DNA of 7,265 nucleotides from contig JAURJF010000050.1 of assembly GCA_030832365.1 (NCBI GenBank), forward strand, positions 1-7,265. The letters are read 5' to 3'. Shown piece after piece: positions 1 through 6,071 of this stretch. Position 1 is the stretch's first letter, and each line of letters starts with the position of its first letter. Below the pieces are notes generated by a model. The model worked only from the letters and a program-made list of their open reading frames with translations. It made no database searches and was not told the DNA's origin. Source of the DNA: Candidatus Nanopelagicales bacterium. GTDB taxonomy: Bacteria > Actinomycetota > Actinomycetes > Nanopelagicales > Nanopelagicaceae. The position numbers and the translations under genes are program-made.

Positions 1-585
1 GGTAAGGTTCTAAAGAACGCTAAGTACGTAGGAAATGTTTCAGCAATTGCCACAACTACCTTCCAAGAGGGTGGAGCTGGAATTGTTGATGGATCCTGCG
101 CAATGCACCGCCAGGCTTCATTTATCGGTGGAATTCTTGCCGCTGATTATGGCGCAACCATTGTTACTCCAGAAGATACTGATGTTGAAGGCGGAATTAC
201 TACCTTCTACTTCCCAGGTGTGACTGCTGATCAACGCCCTGCCCTTGGTGGCGGAGAGTTCGTTGGCGCATTCTCAGATCGCGGTGAAGTTGGAGCAGTT
301 CAGCTTTATCTCACATCTCCTGAATGGAATAACAAGAAGGCAGCACTTGGTGGCTGGTTCTCAGCTAACAAGGGTCTAGACACTGCAAATGTTGCAGATC
401 CAGTAAACAAGAATGCGGTTGAAATTCTCAAGAATGCAACCATCTTCCGTTTTGATGGATCAGATGCAATGCCTGCAGCAGTTGGTGCCGGTTCATTCTG
501 GAAAGAAATGACTGCTTGGGTTGCTGAGAACAAGTCCGATAAGGCTGTTCTTGATGCAATCGAGAAGTCCTGGCCTAAGTCTTAA
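1..585 (+). CDS. aglE: Alpha-glucoside ABC transporter substrate-binding protein AglE, C-terminal part (5' end outside window)
   Basis: This is the exported sugar-binding component of a CUT1-family ABC importer; it would capture alpha-glucosides (maltose, sucrose or trehalose type) outside the membrane and deliver them to AglF/AglG. The reading frame is open from base 1 to the TAA at 583-585, giving 194 visible residues, so the signal peptide and N-terminal lobe are missing. Visible hallmarks are CAMHRQASFI (residues 33-42), which resembles the AglE HRQ segment, a central LGGGEFVGAFSDR stretch, and the FDGSDAMPAAVGAGSFW block (151-167), followed by a C-terminus ending AIEKSWPKS. Both late motifs recall AglE rather than generic MalE proteins. 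Twelve of thirteen lysine codons are AAG, unlike the mixed use in distal genes, which suggests high expression. An ATG at 103 is internal, not the start. The exact sugar is not deducible here. Confidence 0.9.
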   Translation, partial: GKVLKNAKYVGNVSAIATTTFQEGGAGIVDGSCAMHRQASFIGGILAADYGATIVTPEDTDVEGGITTFYFPGVTADQRPALGGGEFVGAFSDRGEVGAVQLYLTSPEWNNKKAALGGWFSANKGLDTANVADPVNKNAVEILKNATIFRFDGSDAMPAAVGAGSFWKEMTAWVAENKSDKAVLDAIEKSWPKS

Positions 586-633
586 AAAGACTTCGGCGCC
601 TCAGTGGCCTAATAGCTCCTGAGAAGTAGTAGT

Positions 634-676
634 TGTAAGGGGTGTAGCACTTAGAAAAGTTGCTACACCCCTTACG
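634..676 (+). terminator. Strong intercistronic stem-loop after aglE
   Basis: A perfect 15-bp inverted repeat has arms at 635-649 (GTAAGGGGTGTAGCA) and 661-675, plus a possible wobble pair 634/676. Inside the loop, CTT (650-652) can pair with AAG (657-659), with T660 bulged, leaving an AGAA tetraloop. No T-run follows, so this is not a classic rho-independent terminator. It could be a terminator without a U-tract (proposed in actinobacteria), a partial attenuator, or a 3' stabiliser of aglE mRNA. Its place between binding-protein and permease genes resembles the stem-loops between malE and malF in enterobacteria. The structure is seen; the function is inferred. Confidence 0.65.
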
Positions 677-694
677 CAAAGTATCGCTCTTTGC
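676..694 (+). repeat. Second, smaller inverted repeat between aglE and aglF
   Basis: GCAAAG (676-681) and CTTTGC (689-694) form a perfect 6-bp inverted repeat around a 7-nt centre, directly after the 15-bp stem-loop. It overlaps the proposed -35 of the next promoter. It may be part of a composite terminator or an operator half; on its own it is weak. Confidence 0.35.
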
Positions 695-718
695 AATAAT
701 GCTTATAGAAATTATAAG
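691..718 (+). promoter_or_regulatory. Candidate promoter and palindromic operator upstream of aglF
   Basis: A TTGCAA hexamer (691-696) lies 16 nt upstream of TATAAG (713-718), a reasonable sigma70/SigA-type -35/-10 pair. The -10 is one arm of an inverted repeat, CTTATA (702-707) and TATAAG (713-718) around GAAAT, which could bind a repressor and block RNA polymerase. Transcription would begin near 725, giving a leader of roughly 35 nt. A purine-rich Shine-Dalgarno (GGGGGAG, 744-750) sits 10 nt before the aglF ATG. Elements were judged by eye only. Confidence 0.4.
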
Positions 719-760
719 AATTCCAGCAGGGATTAATTACTCAGGGGGAGTTGAGGCTCG

Positions 761-1762
761 ATGCTTGAGTTAGCAGCACGCCAATCTCAACTCGAACAGG
801 CTGCCTCAAAGTTAACTGGGCTTGTAATTACAGTAATTGTCTTTGCAATCGTTGTCAGCCTTGCTTTTTACTTAGCGGAGAGAACCTCAGAGCGAGTACA
901 GAGATTAGTTAAATACTTACTCTTTCTAGCTCCAGCGCTCATATTTCTCTTTATAGGATTGATTGCTCCTGCTATTAGGACGCTCTATTTATCTTTCAGA
1001 GATGCTAGAGGAGATAATTTTGTTGGTTTAGAGAATTACGTCTGGGCCTTTACTCAGCCAGAGATTCTCCAGATTTTACGGAACACAGGTATCTGGATGC
1101 TCGTTGCTCCAATAGCCTCAACTGCTCTTGGATTAACTATTGCAGTTCTAACAGATCGTATGAAGCGGCCTGGGTTAGTTAAATCTTTGATCTTTATGCC
1201 AATGGCAATCTCCTTTGTTGGAGCTGGAATCATCTGGAAATTTGTCTATCAATTCCAGCCGAATGATCGAGTTGCCGAAATTGGTCTATTAAGCCAGATA
1301 GCTGAATGGCTAGGTTTTGTTCCAACAAATTGGATTTTAACCGCTCCCTTAAACACCTTCTTACTCATAGTTGTTTTCGTCTGGATTCAAACAGGTTTTG
1401 CCATGGTGATTCTCTCTGCAGCGATAAAAGCAATTCCTGAGGAGATTTTGGAAGCATCGATGCTTGATGGAGCAAGTGGCTGGAAGAGATTTGGAAGAGT
1501 GACTGTTCCTATGATTCGAGGAACAATCATCGTGGTTTTAAGCACAATTACTATTGGCGCGCTTAAGGTATTCGACATCATTAGAACTATGACTGGTGGA
1601 AACTTTAAAACCAGCGTAATTGCCAACGAGATGTATAACCAATCATTTAGAGCGCTGAATTACGGAACTGGAAGCGCTCTGGCAATCATTTTGTTCCTAG
1701 GAGTTATTCCATTAGTTGCCTATAACGTGATGCATCTGCGACGTGAGAGATCGGAGCGGTGA
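761..1762 (+). CDS. aglF: Alpha-glucoside ABC transporter permease AglF (MalF-type)
   Basis: This is one of the two membrane subunits forming the sugar channel of an AglEFG-type CUT1 importer. The 333-residue protein has about seven hydrophobic segments near 20-39, 50-74, 109-130, 142-163, 198-222, 254-274 and 303-324. The first is extra relative to a six-helix permease core and matches the N-terminal extension known in AglF. The cytoplasmic EAA loop, which docks on the ATPase, is visible at residues 231-250 (EASMLDGASGW...VP). The stretch KVFDIIRTMTGGNFKTSVIANEMYNQSF (split: KVFDIIRTMTGG, then NFKTSVIANEMYNQSF) is characteristic of AglF. ATG 761 is the only sensible start because an in-frame TGA lies at 752-754; GGGGGAG (744-750) is the ribosome site. 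Its TGA stop shares one base with the aglG start. Confidence 0.93.
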   Translation: MLELAARQSQLEQAASKLTGLVITVIVFAIVVSLAFYLAERTSERVQRLVKYLLFLAPALIFLFIGLIAPAIRTLYLSFRDARGDNFVGLENYVWAFTQPEILQILRNTGIWMLVAPIASTALGLTIAVLTDRMKRPGLVKSLIFMPMAISFVGAGIIWKFVYQFQPNDRVAEIGLLSQIAEWLGFVPTNWILTAPLNTFLLIVVFVWIQTGFAMVILSAAIKAIPEEILEASMLDGASGWKRFGRVTVPMIRGTIIVVLSTITIGALKVFDIIRTMTGGNFKTSVIANEMYNQSFRALNYGTGSALAIILFLGVIPLVAYNVMHLRRERSER

Positions 1763-2685
1763 TGGCAAAGGCGATAAATAAAGGCAAAGTCGAAGCGGTA
1801 AAGAGCCACCTAAGCTCTCCCTGGGCAAGCTTTGTTGCAATTTTGATAGCAGTACTCTGGACGATTCCTACCTTTGGTCTCTTTGTTACTTCCTTAAGGC
1901 CACAGACTGGAATCAACTCATCTGGATGGTGGACAGTACTAACCAAGCCTGAATTTACTCTTGAGAATTACAGCAGAGTCTTGTTTGAAGGTCGCGGCGC
2001 CACTCCTCCATTAAGTCAGTACTTTGTAAATACCTTTGCCATCGTTATTCCATCGACAATTATTCCAATAACAATTGCAATCTTTGCAGCATATGCCATT
2101 GCATGGTTTGACTTTAAGGGAAGAAACTTTATTTTCTTTGGAATTTTTGCGCTCCAAGTAATTCCACTTCAGATGTCACTGATTCCTTTACTGCAGCTCT
2201 TTTCAGGCGGACTTCATATTGGCAGCGTTACTGTGATTCCAAGTTTTGGTATCACTGGAACCTTTATTCCAATTTGGTTAGCTCATACTATGTTTGGACT
2301 TCCGCTTGCGATATTTCTGCTACATAACTTTATTGCGCAATTACCAAGAGAGTTGATGGAGGCTGCAAGGGTTGATGGCGCAGATTACTTCAAGCTCTTT
2401 AGACAAATAGTCTTGCCGCTTAGCATTCCGGCAATTGCATCCTTTGCGATCTTCCAATTCCTATGGGTTTGGAACGATTTACTTGTTGCTCTCACCTTTG
2501 GTGGTGGAAAGCGAGATATTGCACCTCTCATGGTCAGACTTGCCGAGATGACTGGAACTAGAGGGGGAGATTGGGAGTTATTAACTGCCGGCGCTTTCGT
2601 TTCTATATTGGTGCCGGTGGCTGTTTTCTTTGCGCTACAGAGATATTTTGTGCGCGGTTTGCTAGCTGGATCAGTTAAGGGTTAG
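1762..2685 (+). CDS. aglG: Alpha-glucoside ABC transporter permease AglG (MalG-type)
   Basis: This is the second channel subunit, partner of AglF. The 307 residues contain about six hydrophobic segments near 22-43, 88-116, 122-148, 165-192, 221-245 and 273-293. The EAA loop is textbook (EAARVDGADYFKLFRQIVLP, residues 200-219), and the C-terminus FVRGLLAGSVKG is typical of AglG/CUT1 permeases. GWWTVLTKPEFTLENY near 55-70 is also AglG-like. I place the start at ATG 1762, which overlaps the aglF stop by one base (TGATG) and has GGAG at 1753-1756; an in-frame GTG at 1759 would add one residue and cannot be excluded. The arrangement implies translational coupling with aglF. No ATPase gene follows; CUT1 transporters in actinobacteria often share one ATPase (MsiK) encoded elsewhere. 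Confidence 0.93.
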   Translation: MAKAINKGKVEAVKSHLSSPWASFVAILIAVLWTIPTFGLFVTSLRPQTGINSSGWWTVLTKPEFTLENYSRVLFEGRGATPPLSQYFVNTFAIVIPSTIIPITIAIFAAYAIAWFDFKGRNFIFFGIFALQVIPLQMSLIPLLQLFSGGLHIGSVTVIPSFGITGTFIPIWLAHTMFGLPLAIFLLHNFIAQLPRELMEAARVDGADYFKLFRQIVLPLSIPAIASFAIFQFLWVWNDLLVALTFGGGKRDIAPLMVRLAEMTGTRGGDWELLTAGAFVSILVPVAVFFALQRYFVRGLLAGSVKG

Positions 2686-2706
2686 CACCTTTCATTTAAT
2701 TTGATA

Positions 2707-2724
2707 GCAGTGGCATACTGCCAC
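2707..2724 (+). promoter_or_regulatory. Nested inverted repeats with a -10-like element just before the PLP enzyme gene
   Basis: Two overlapping palindromes lie immediately before ATG 2727: GCAGT/ACTGC (2707-2711 and 2717-2721) and GTGGCA/TGCCAC (2710-2715 and 2719-2724). Within them CATACT (2714-2719) resembles a -10 box and ends 7 nt before the ATG, the spacing expected if transcription starts at or next to the start codon. No Shine-Dalgarno precedes the ATG (the bases there read GCCACCT), which supports leaderless initiation. The same palindrome could act as an operator at DNA level, or as a hairpin in read-through RNA from aglG. No convincing -35 was found. Confidence 0.4.
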
Positions 2725-2726
2725 CT

Positions 2727-3875
2727 ATGGCCGAAGTTGTTAGAGCCCCTGGGTTAAATGAGCTAAGAGGCCGAAAGAGCGCTAAGTGGCGATTTTTCCC
2801 CAGCGATGTTCTTCCCCTTCCAGTTGCTGAAATGGATTTCCCGATAGCCGAGCCAATTAAGCAAGCACTTCGCGACATGGTTGATCGCTCTGATACTGGT
2901 TACTTAGGTCCCATGCCAGAGCTGTTTGAAGCATTTTCTAAATTTGCAGATACTCGATGGGGATGGAAAGTTGATCCTGCTCACATTCGCACCGCAACCG
3001 ATGCTGGCGTAGCAGCAGTTGAAGTCATTCGCACCCTTCTAAAGCCTGGCGAGAAACTAATGGTTAATTCTCCAGTTTATGAAAATTTCTGGACCTGGCC
3101 TAAAGAGGTTGGTGCAACTTTAGTTGATGTCCCACTAAAACAAGAGGAAGAGAATTACGATCTTGATTTAGATGGTATTGAAAGAGAATATAAAGCTGGA
3201 GTCAAAGTTCACCTGCTCTGCCATCCCCATAATCCTGTTGGAGTTATCTTTGATAAAGAGGTTTTGACCTCACTTGCCTCCTTAGCTAAAAAATACGGCG
3301 TAGTAATAATTAGCGATGAAATTCATGCACCTCTTGTCTATAAAGGGTGCAAGTTTCATCCCTTCATGGCCATTAGCGATGATGCCCGCGAAGTATGCGT
3401 AGCTATCTCTGGCTCTGGAAAAGCATTTAATCTAGCTGGACTCAAATGCGCTTTAATCATCACAGGCACAGAGGAGCTAAAGCAGAGAATAAATGCAATG
3501 CCTGAATCTGTTAGCTATCGAGCCTCTATTTTTGGGGCAGTTGCAGCAACGGCTGGCTTTAGTCAATCAATTGATTGGCTAGATGGAGTTATTGCAACAC
3601 TTGAAGAGAATAAAGTATTAATAAGAAATTTAATTGATAGCAAGATTCCATCTATTGCCTATCGAGAACCTGATTTTAGTTACCTAGCCTGGCTTGATCT
3701 CTCAGCTCTTAACTTAGGAGATGACCCAGCAAAGCATCTTTTAGAGAGAGGAAAAGTAGCCTTTAAGGGCGGCTATATGTATGGGCCAAACCATAAGCAA
3801 TATATTCGCTTTAACTTTGGAACTAGCCCTGAGATTATTACTGAAGCATTTGATCGCATCCTAAAATCTCTATGA
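2727..3875 (+). CDS. PLP-dependent fold-type I enzyme, MalY/PatB family (C-S beta-lyase or aminotransferase)
   Basis: This cytosolic enzyme belongs to the MalY/PatB branch of class I/II aminotransferases, whose members cleave the C-S bond of cystathionine/cysteine-type substrates or act as aminotransferases. The full 382 residues match the family's usual length. Visible landmarks are SAKW and PLPVAEMDFP (N-terminus, about 18-39), PVYENF (Y118), CHPHNPVG (165-172, PLP-contacting N169), DEIHAPLVY (D197 binds the pyridine nitrogen), the Schiff-base lysine K232 in SGSGKAFNLAG, and RFNFGTS (R361, substrate carboxylate). Family members usually have S-x-S-K before the lysine; here it reads S-G-S-G-K, so glycine replaces the usual serine at -3. 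The start matches the family N-terminus despite lacking a Shine-Dalgarno. The next gene begins within its stop codon. The substrate is unknown. Confidence 0.88.
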   Translation: MAEVVRAPGLNELRGRKSAKWRFFPSDVLPLPVAEMDFPIAEPIKQALRDMVDRSDTGYLGPMPELFEAFSKFADTRWGWKVDPAHIRTATDAGVAAVEVIRTLLKPGEKLMVNSPVYENFWTWPKEVGATLVDVPLKQEEENYDLDLDGIEREYKAGVKVHLLCHPHNPVGVIFDKEVLTSLASLAKKYGVVIISDEIHAPLVYKGCKFHPFMAISDDAREVCVAISGSGKAFNLAGLKCALIITGTEELKQRINAMPESVSYRASIFGAVAATAGFSQSIDWLDGVIATLEENKVLIRNLIDSKIPSIAYREPDFSYLAWLDLSALNLGDDPAKHLLERGKVAFKGGYMYGPNHKQYIRFNFGTSPEIITEAFDRILKSL

Positions 3876-5413
3876 AGAGCTATGACGCGATAGTAATTGG
3901 TAGCGGACATAATGGGCTAGTTGCCGCTTGCTATCTAGCTAAAGCTGGAAAGAGTGTTTTAGTTCTAGAAAAGAGCGCCTCACTTGGGGGAGCAACAACT
4001 AGTGTGAAAGCTTTTAAGGGAGTTGATGCCAAACTCTCTAGATATTCGTATCTAGTATCACTGCTACCAGATCAAATCATTAAAGACTTATCACTTAACT
4101 TTGAAACTATTGGCCGTAAAGTGTCTTCATATACTCCTTACTTCGATGGCGAGAGTGATAGAGGGCTATTGATCAATTCAGATTTTGATCAAGAAAGTAG
4201 GGATTCACTATCTGAGTTAACAGAAAGTGATGATGAAGCTATAGCTTGGGAGAGCTTCTATCAATCTATTAAAGAGTTTGCTGAAGTTGTTGCTCCAACC
4301 ATGTTAGAACCAGTGCCAACAGAGTCAGAGATAAAGGAGCTAGTAGACCCACTTACCTGGATAGAGCTAGTTGAAAACACCTTAGCTCAGAGCTTAAATG
4401 ACAATTTCTTTGATGATTTAGTAAAAGGTGTAGTCCTTACCGATGGCCTTATCGGCACATTTACTAGCGCTGATGATCACCTAGCTAATAAGTGCTTTAT
4501 CTATCACGTTATTGGAAACTCAAGTGGGCAGTGGCGCGTTCCAAAAGGTGGGATGGGAGTTCTAGTTGATCAACTACTAATTATGGCAAAGCAATTAGGC
4601 GTTGAGATAGTTGCCAGCCAAGAGGTTACTTCAATTACTAAAGGCGAGAGTAATCTTTTAATTCAGACTCAAGATGGAAAGAGCTATGAAGCAAAAGTCG
4701 CGCTAGCAAATTGTGCGCCCAGAGTCTTAGAGAGAATCACTGACTTTAAGGCGCCACCACTTCGAGATGGTTCGCAGGTGAAGATAAATATGGTTTTAAG
4801 AGAGCTTCCTAAGCTAAAAAGTGGGGCTGATCCTAAAGTGGCCTTTGCTGGAACATTTCATGTAAACGAGAGCTACTTTGAGCTAGAGCAGGCTTTTGCT
4901 CAAGCAAGCCTTGGTCAGATTCCCGATGTGATTCCTTCCGAGCTCTACTGCCATACCCTCACCGATCCAACTATTCTTCATCCAGATTTGATAGCTGCTG
5001 GATATCAGAGCCTTACTCTCTTTGCCCTCCATCTTCCAGCTTCACTCTTTGATAAAGATCATGACCGGATTAAGGCTCAAGTGAGCAAGAGAATTTTGGA
5101 TGGTTTTAGCCAGTTTTTAGAGAGGCCTATTGAAAGTTATTTAGCTAAAGATAGTGACGGCCATCTCTGTATTGAGGTTAAGACCCCGCAAGAATTAGAG
5201 AAAGAGCTGGGACTACCTAGAGGAAATATCTTCCATAGCGATCTTCAATTTCCCTGGAAGCAAGATGGGGATGGTAGAAAGTGGGGAGTTGAAACTAGTT
5301 CGGAGCGAATTTTCCTAGCAGGCGCTGGCGCGCTTCGTGGCGGCGGGGTTAGTGGAATTGCCGGACATAACGCTGCTATGGCTGCGTTGGAAACTTTGGC
5401 AAGGCTGACATAG
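3872..5413 (+). CDS. FAD/NAD(P)-binding oxidoreductase, phytoene desaturase-like (COG1233)
   Basis: This is a flavin-dependent amine-oxidase/phytoene-desaturase superfamily protein of 513 residues, typical in length. The N-terminus carries a Rossmann FAD site: IGSGHNGLVAA with GxGxxG at residues 10-15, the ribose-binding acidic residue E33 in VLVLEK, and the following LGGATTS. The C-terminal FAD motif is AGAGALRGGGVSGIAGHNAA (483-502). The sequence looks closer to the broad PYROXD2-like group than to carotenoid CrtI: no crtB, crtE or other carotenoid gene is nearby. The ATG overlaps the upstream TGA by four bases (ATGA), so it is probably translationally coupled to the PLP enzyme; the pair may act in one catabolic or cofactor pathway. 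The reaction and substrate cannot be read from the sequence. Confidence 0.88.
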   Translation: MKSYDAIVIGSGHNGLVAACYLAKAGKSVLVLEKSASLGGATTSVKAFKGVDAKLSRYSYLVSLLPDQIIKDLSLNFETIGRKVSSYTPYFDGESDRGLLINSDFDQESRDSLSELTESDDEAIAWESFYQSIKEFAEVVAPTMLEPVPTESEIKELVDPLTWIELVENTLAQSLNDNFFDDLVKGVVLTDGLIGTFTSADDHLANKCFIYHVIGNSSGQWRVPKGGMGVLVDQLLIMAKQLGVEIVASQEVTSITKGESNLLIQTQDGKSYEAKVALANCAPRVLERITDFKAPPLRDGSQVKINMVLRELPKLKSGADPKVAFAGTFHVNESYFELEQAFAQASLGQIPDVIPSELYCHTLTDPTILHPDLIAAGYQSLTLFALHLPASLFDKDHDRIKAQVSKRILDGFSQFLERPIESYLAKDSDGHLCIEVKTPQELEKELGLPRGNIFHSDLQFPWKQDGDGRKWGVETSSERIFLAGAGALRGGGVSGIAGHNAAMAALETLARLT

Positions 5414-5422
5414 AATTAGGTC

Positions 5423-5572
5423 ATGATTAAAGCAATTAGCAGAATTTCAGCACTTGTTGCTCTAATTCTTGTTGCTATAAAAGGGGCTCTCTCATTCTTA
5501 TCTTGGGTTGAAAAACAAGAAGATGTTGAAGCGGTCTGGTCTGAAGACGAGGATTTAGAAGAAGCTTTCTAG
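5423..5572 (+). CDS. Small single-span membrane protein with acidic tail, unknown function
   Basis: This short gene encodes 49 residues from ATG 5423 to the TAG at 5570-5572. It begins 9 nt after the oxidoreductase stop, and its last base is the first base of the next gene's GTG start (TAGTG). Residues 1-7 contain K3 and R7, residues 8-28 are a hydrophobic helix with an internal K20, and residues 30-49 form a strongly acidic tail with ten Asp/Glu and one Lys. That suggests a membrane-anchored microprotein with an acidic face, perhaps binding a basic partner. The ribosome site is weak (TTAGG, 5416-5420, only 2 nt away). I recognise no family. The exact fit between its two neighbours is the main support for it being real. 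Confidence 0.6.
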   Translation: MIKAISRISALVALILVAIKGALSFLSWVEKQEDVEAVWSEDEDLEEAF

Positions 5573-5952
5573 TGAGTGATACTTATATTCCTGGAACCTG
5601 TAATCTAGGTAAAGTTGAAGTACGTAGCCGCCAGGTTGTTGCGCTAGTTGGTTTTGTAATTTCACTGATTCTAGCGATTGGCTTAATTGCTAGCTCTGCC
5701 CCTCAAGCCTCAGGGCTAACTCTCTTTGCCCCGCTTATTATCTTCTCAGTCGGCTTTATTCAATCAAGGAAAAAATTCTGCCTCGCCTATGGACTTGCTG
5801 GAACTTTTAACCTGGGAAAGCTTGGTCAGATATCAAAGGTGGCGAATCCAGAAGATAAAGCCGCAGATCGCAAAACCGCTCTTTTAATCATGGCTCAAGC
5901 AACAGCGCTAGCGCTAGTGATAACAGGGGCCATTACACTCCTACTTCTGTAA
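5572..5952 (+). CDS. Small three-helix membrane protein with duplicated NLGK motif, unknown function
   Basis: This 126-residue protein is probably an integral membrane protein, with hydrophobic segments near 21-41, 47-64 and 102-125. Two related motifs lie outside the helices: PGTCNLGKVE near the N-terminus (residues 7-16) and AGTFNLGKLG after the second helix (76-85), suggesting internal duplication or a paired binding surface. Cysteines C10 and C70 (in RKKFC) are the only two. The GTG start at 5572 shares one base with the upstream TAG stop, implying coupled translation; no Shine-Dalgarno sits at normal spacing (GAGGA at 5549-5553 is too far). I do not recognise a family with confidence. 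Context ties it to the 49-residue protein and the FAD oxidoreductase, so a role in the same membrane-associated process is plausible but unproven. Confidence 0.75.
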   Translation: MSDTYIPGTCNLGKVEVRSRQVVALVGFVISLILAIGLIASSAPQASGLTLFAPLIIFSVGFIQSRKKFCLAYGLAGTFNLGKLGQISKVANPEDKAADRKTALLIMAQATALALVITGAITLLLL

Positions 5953-5963
5953 TAAATTCAGGC

Positions 5964-5978
5964 TTAACTCTCAGTTAA
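5964..5978 (+). repeat. Perfect hyphenated palindrome before the hpf gene
   Basis: TTAACT (5964-5969) and AGTTAA (5973-5978) surround CTC, 12 bases after the previous stop codon. An overlapping alternative pairing is CTCAG (5970-5974) with CTGAG (5982-5986). It could be an operator for the promoter about 65 bases downstream, or a weak 3' hairpin ending the preceding operon. There is no T-run after it. Confidence 0.35.
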
Positions 5979-6022
5979 TTCCTGAGGATAACTCTTGCCT
6001 ACGCCTTAAAAATAGGAGTACT

Positions 6023-6047
6023 TTGGCATAGTTACAAGCAAGATAAT
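6023..6047 (+). promoter_or_regulatory. Candidate promoter of the ribosome hibernation gene
   Basis: GATAAT (6042-6047) is a five-of-six match to a -10 box and lies 24 nt before ATG 6072, giving a short leader that includes the Shine-Dalgarno AAGGAG (6062-6067). The nearest -35-like hexamer, TTGGCA (6023-6028), is only 13 nt upstream of it, shorter than the optimum, so the -35 is doubtful. Activator-dependent or alternative sigma control would fit a stress-induced gene, but nothing here proves that. Confidence 0.4.
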
Positions 6048-6071
6048 GCTCTAAAGAAATTAAGGAGAGCG

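Noticed and set aside
35..223. 62-codon open frame on the + strand over the start of the window
   Set aside because: It overlaps the aglE frame, which is open from base 1 and encodes recognisable AglE sequence; the alternative translation has no domain-like features.
306..533. 75-codon open frame on the - strand inside aglE
   Set aside because: It is antisense to a well-supported gene and shows no recognisable protein features.
1387..1946. Two open frames on the - strand (1387-1626 and 1704-1946) across aglF and aglG
   Set aside because: Both lie antisense to conserved permease segments including the EAA loop region; they are chance openings.
2696..2878. 60-codon open frame on the - strand across the start of the PLP enzyme gene
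   Set aside because: It is antisense to the conserved N-terminus of that enzyme and has no recognisable protein motif.
2727..3875. A MalY-like enzyme beside a maltose-type importer as a regulator of the transporter
   Set aside because: In E. coli MalY restrains the activator MalT, but no MalT is visible here and the motifs only place the protein in the broad PatB/MalY enzyme family. Adjacency alone does not support a regulatory role.
3872..5413. A true carotenoid phytoene desaturase (crtI)
   Set aside because: The fold family is right, but no other carotenoid gene is nearby and the partner gene is a PLP enzyme; the broad COG1233 group fits better.
5904..5915. Perfect 12-bp palindrome AGCGCTAGCGCT
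   Set aside because: It lies inside a hydrophobic coding segment and results from repeated Ala-Leu codons (GCG CTA GCG CTA).
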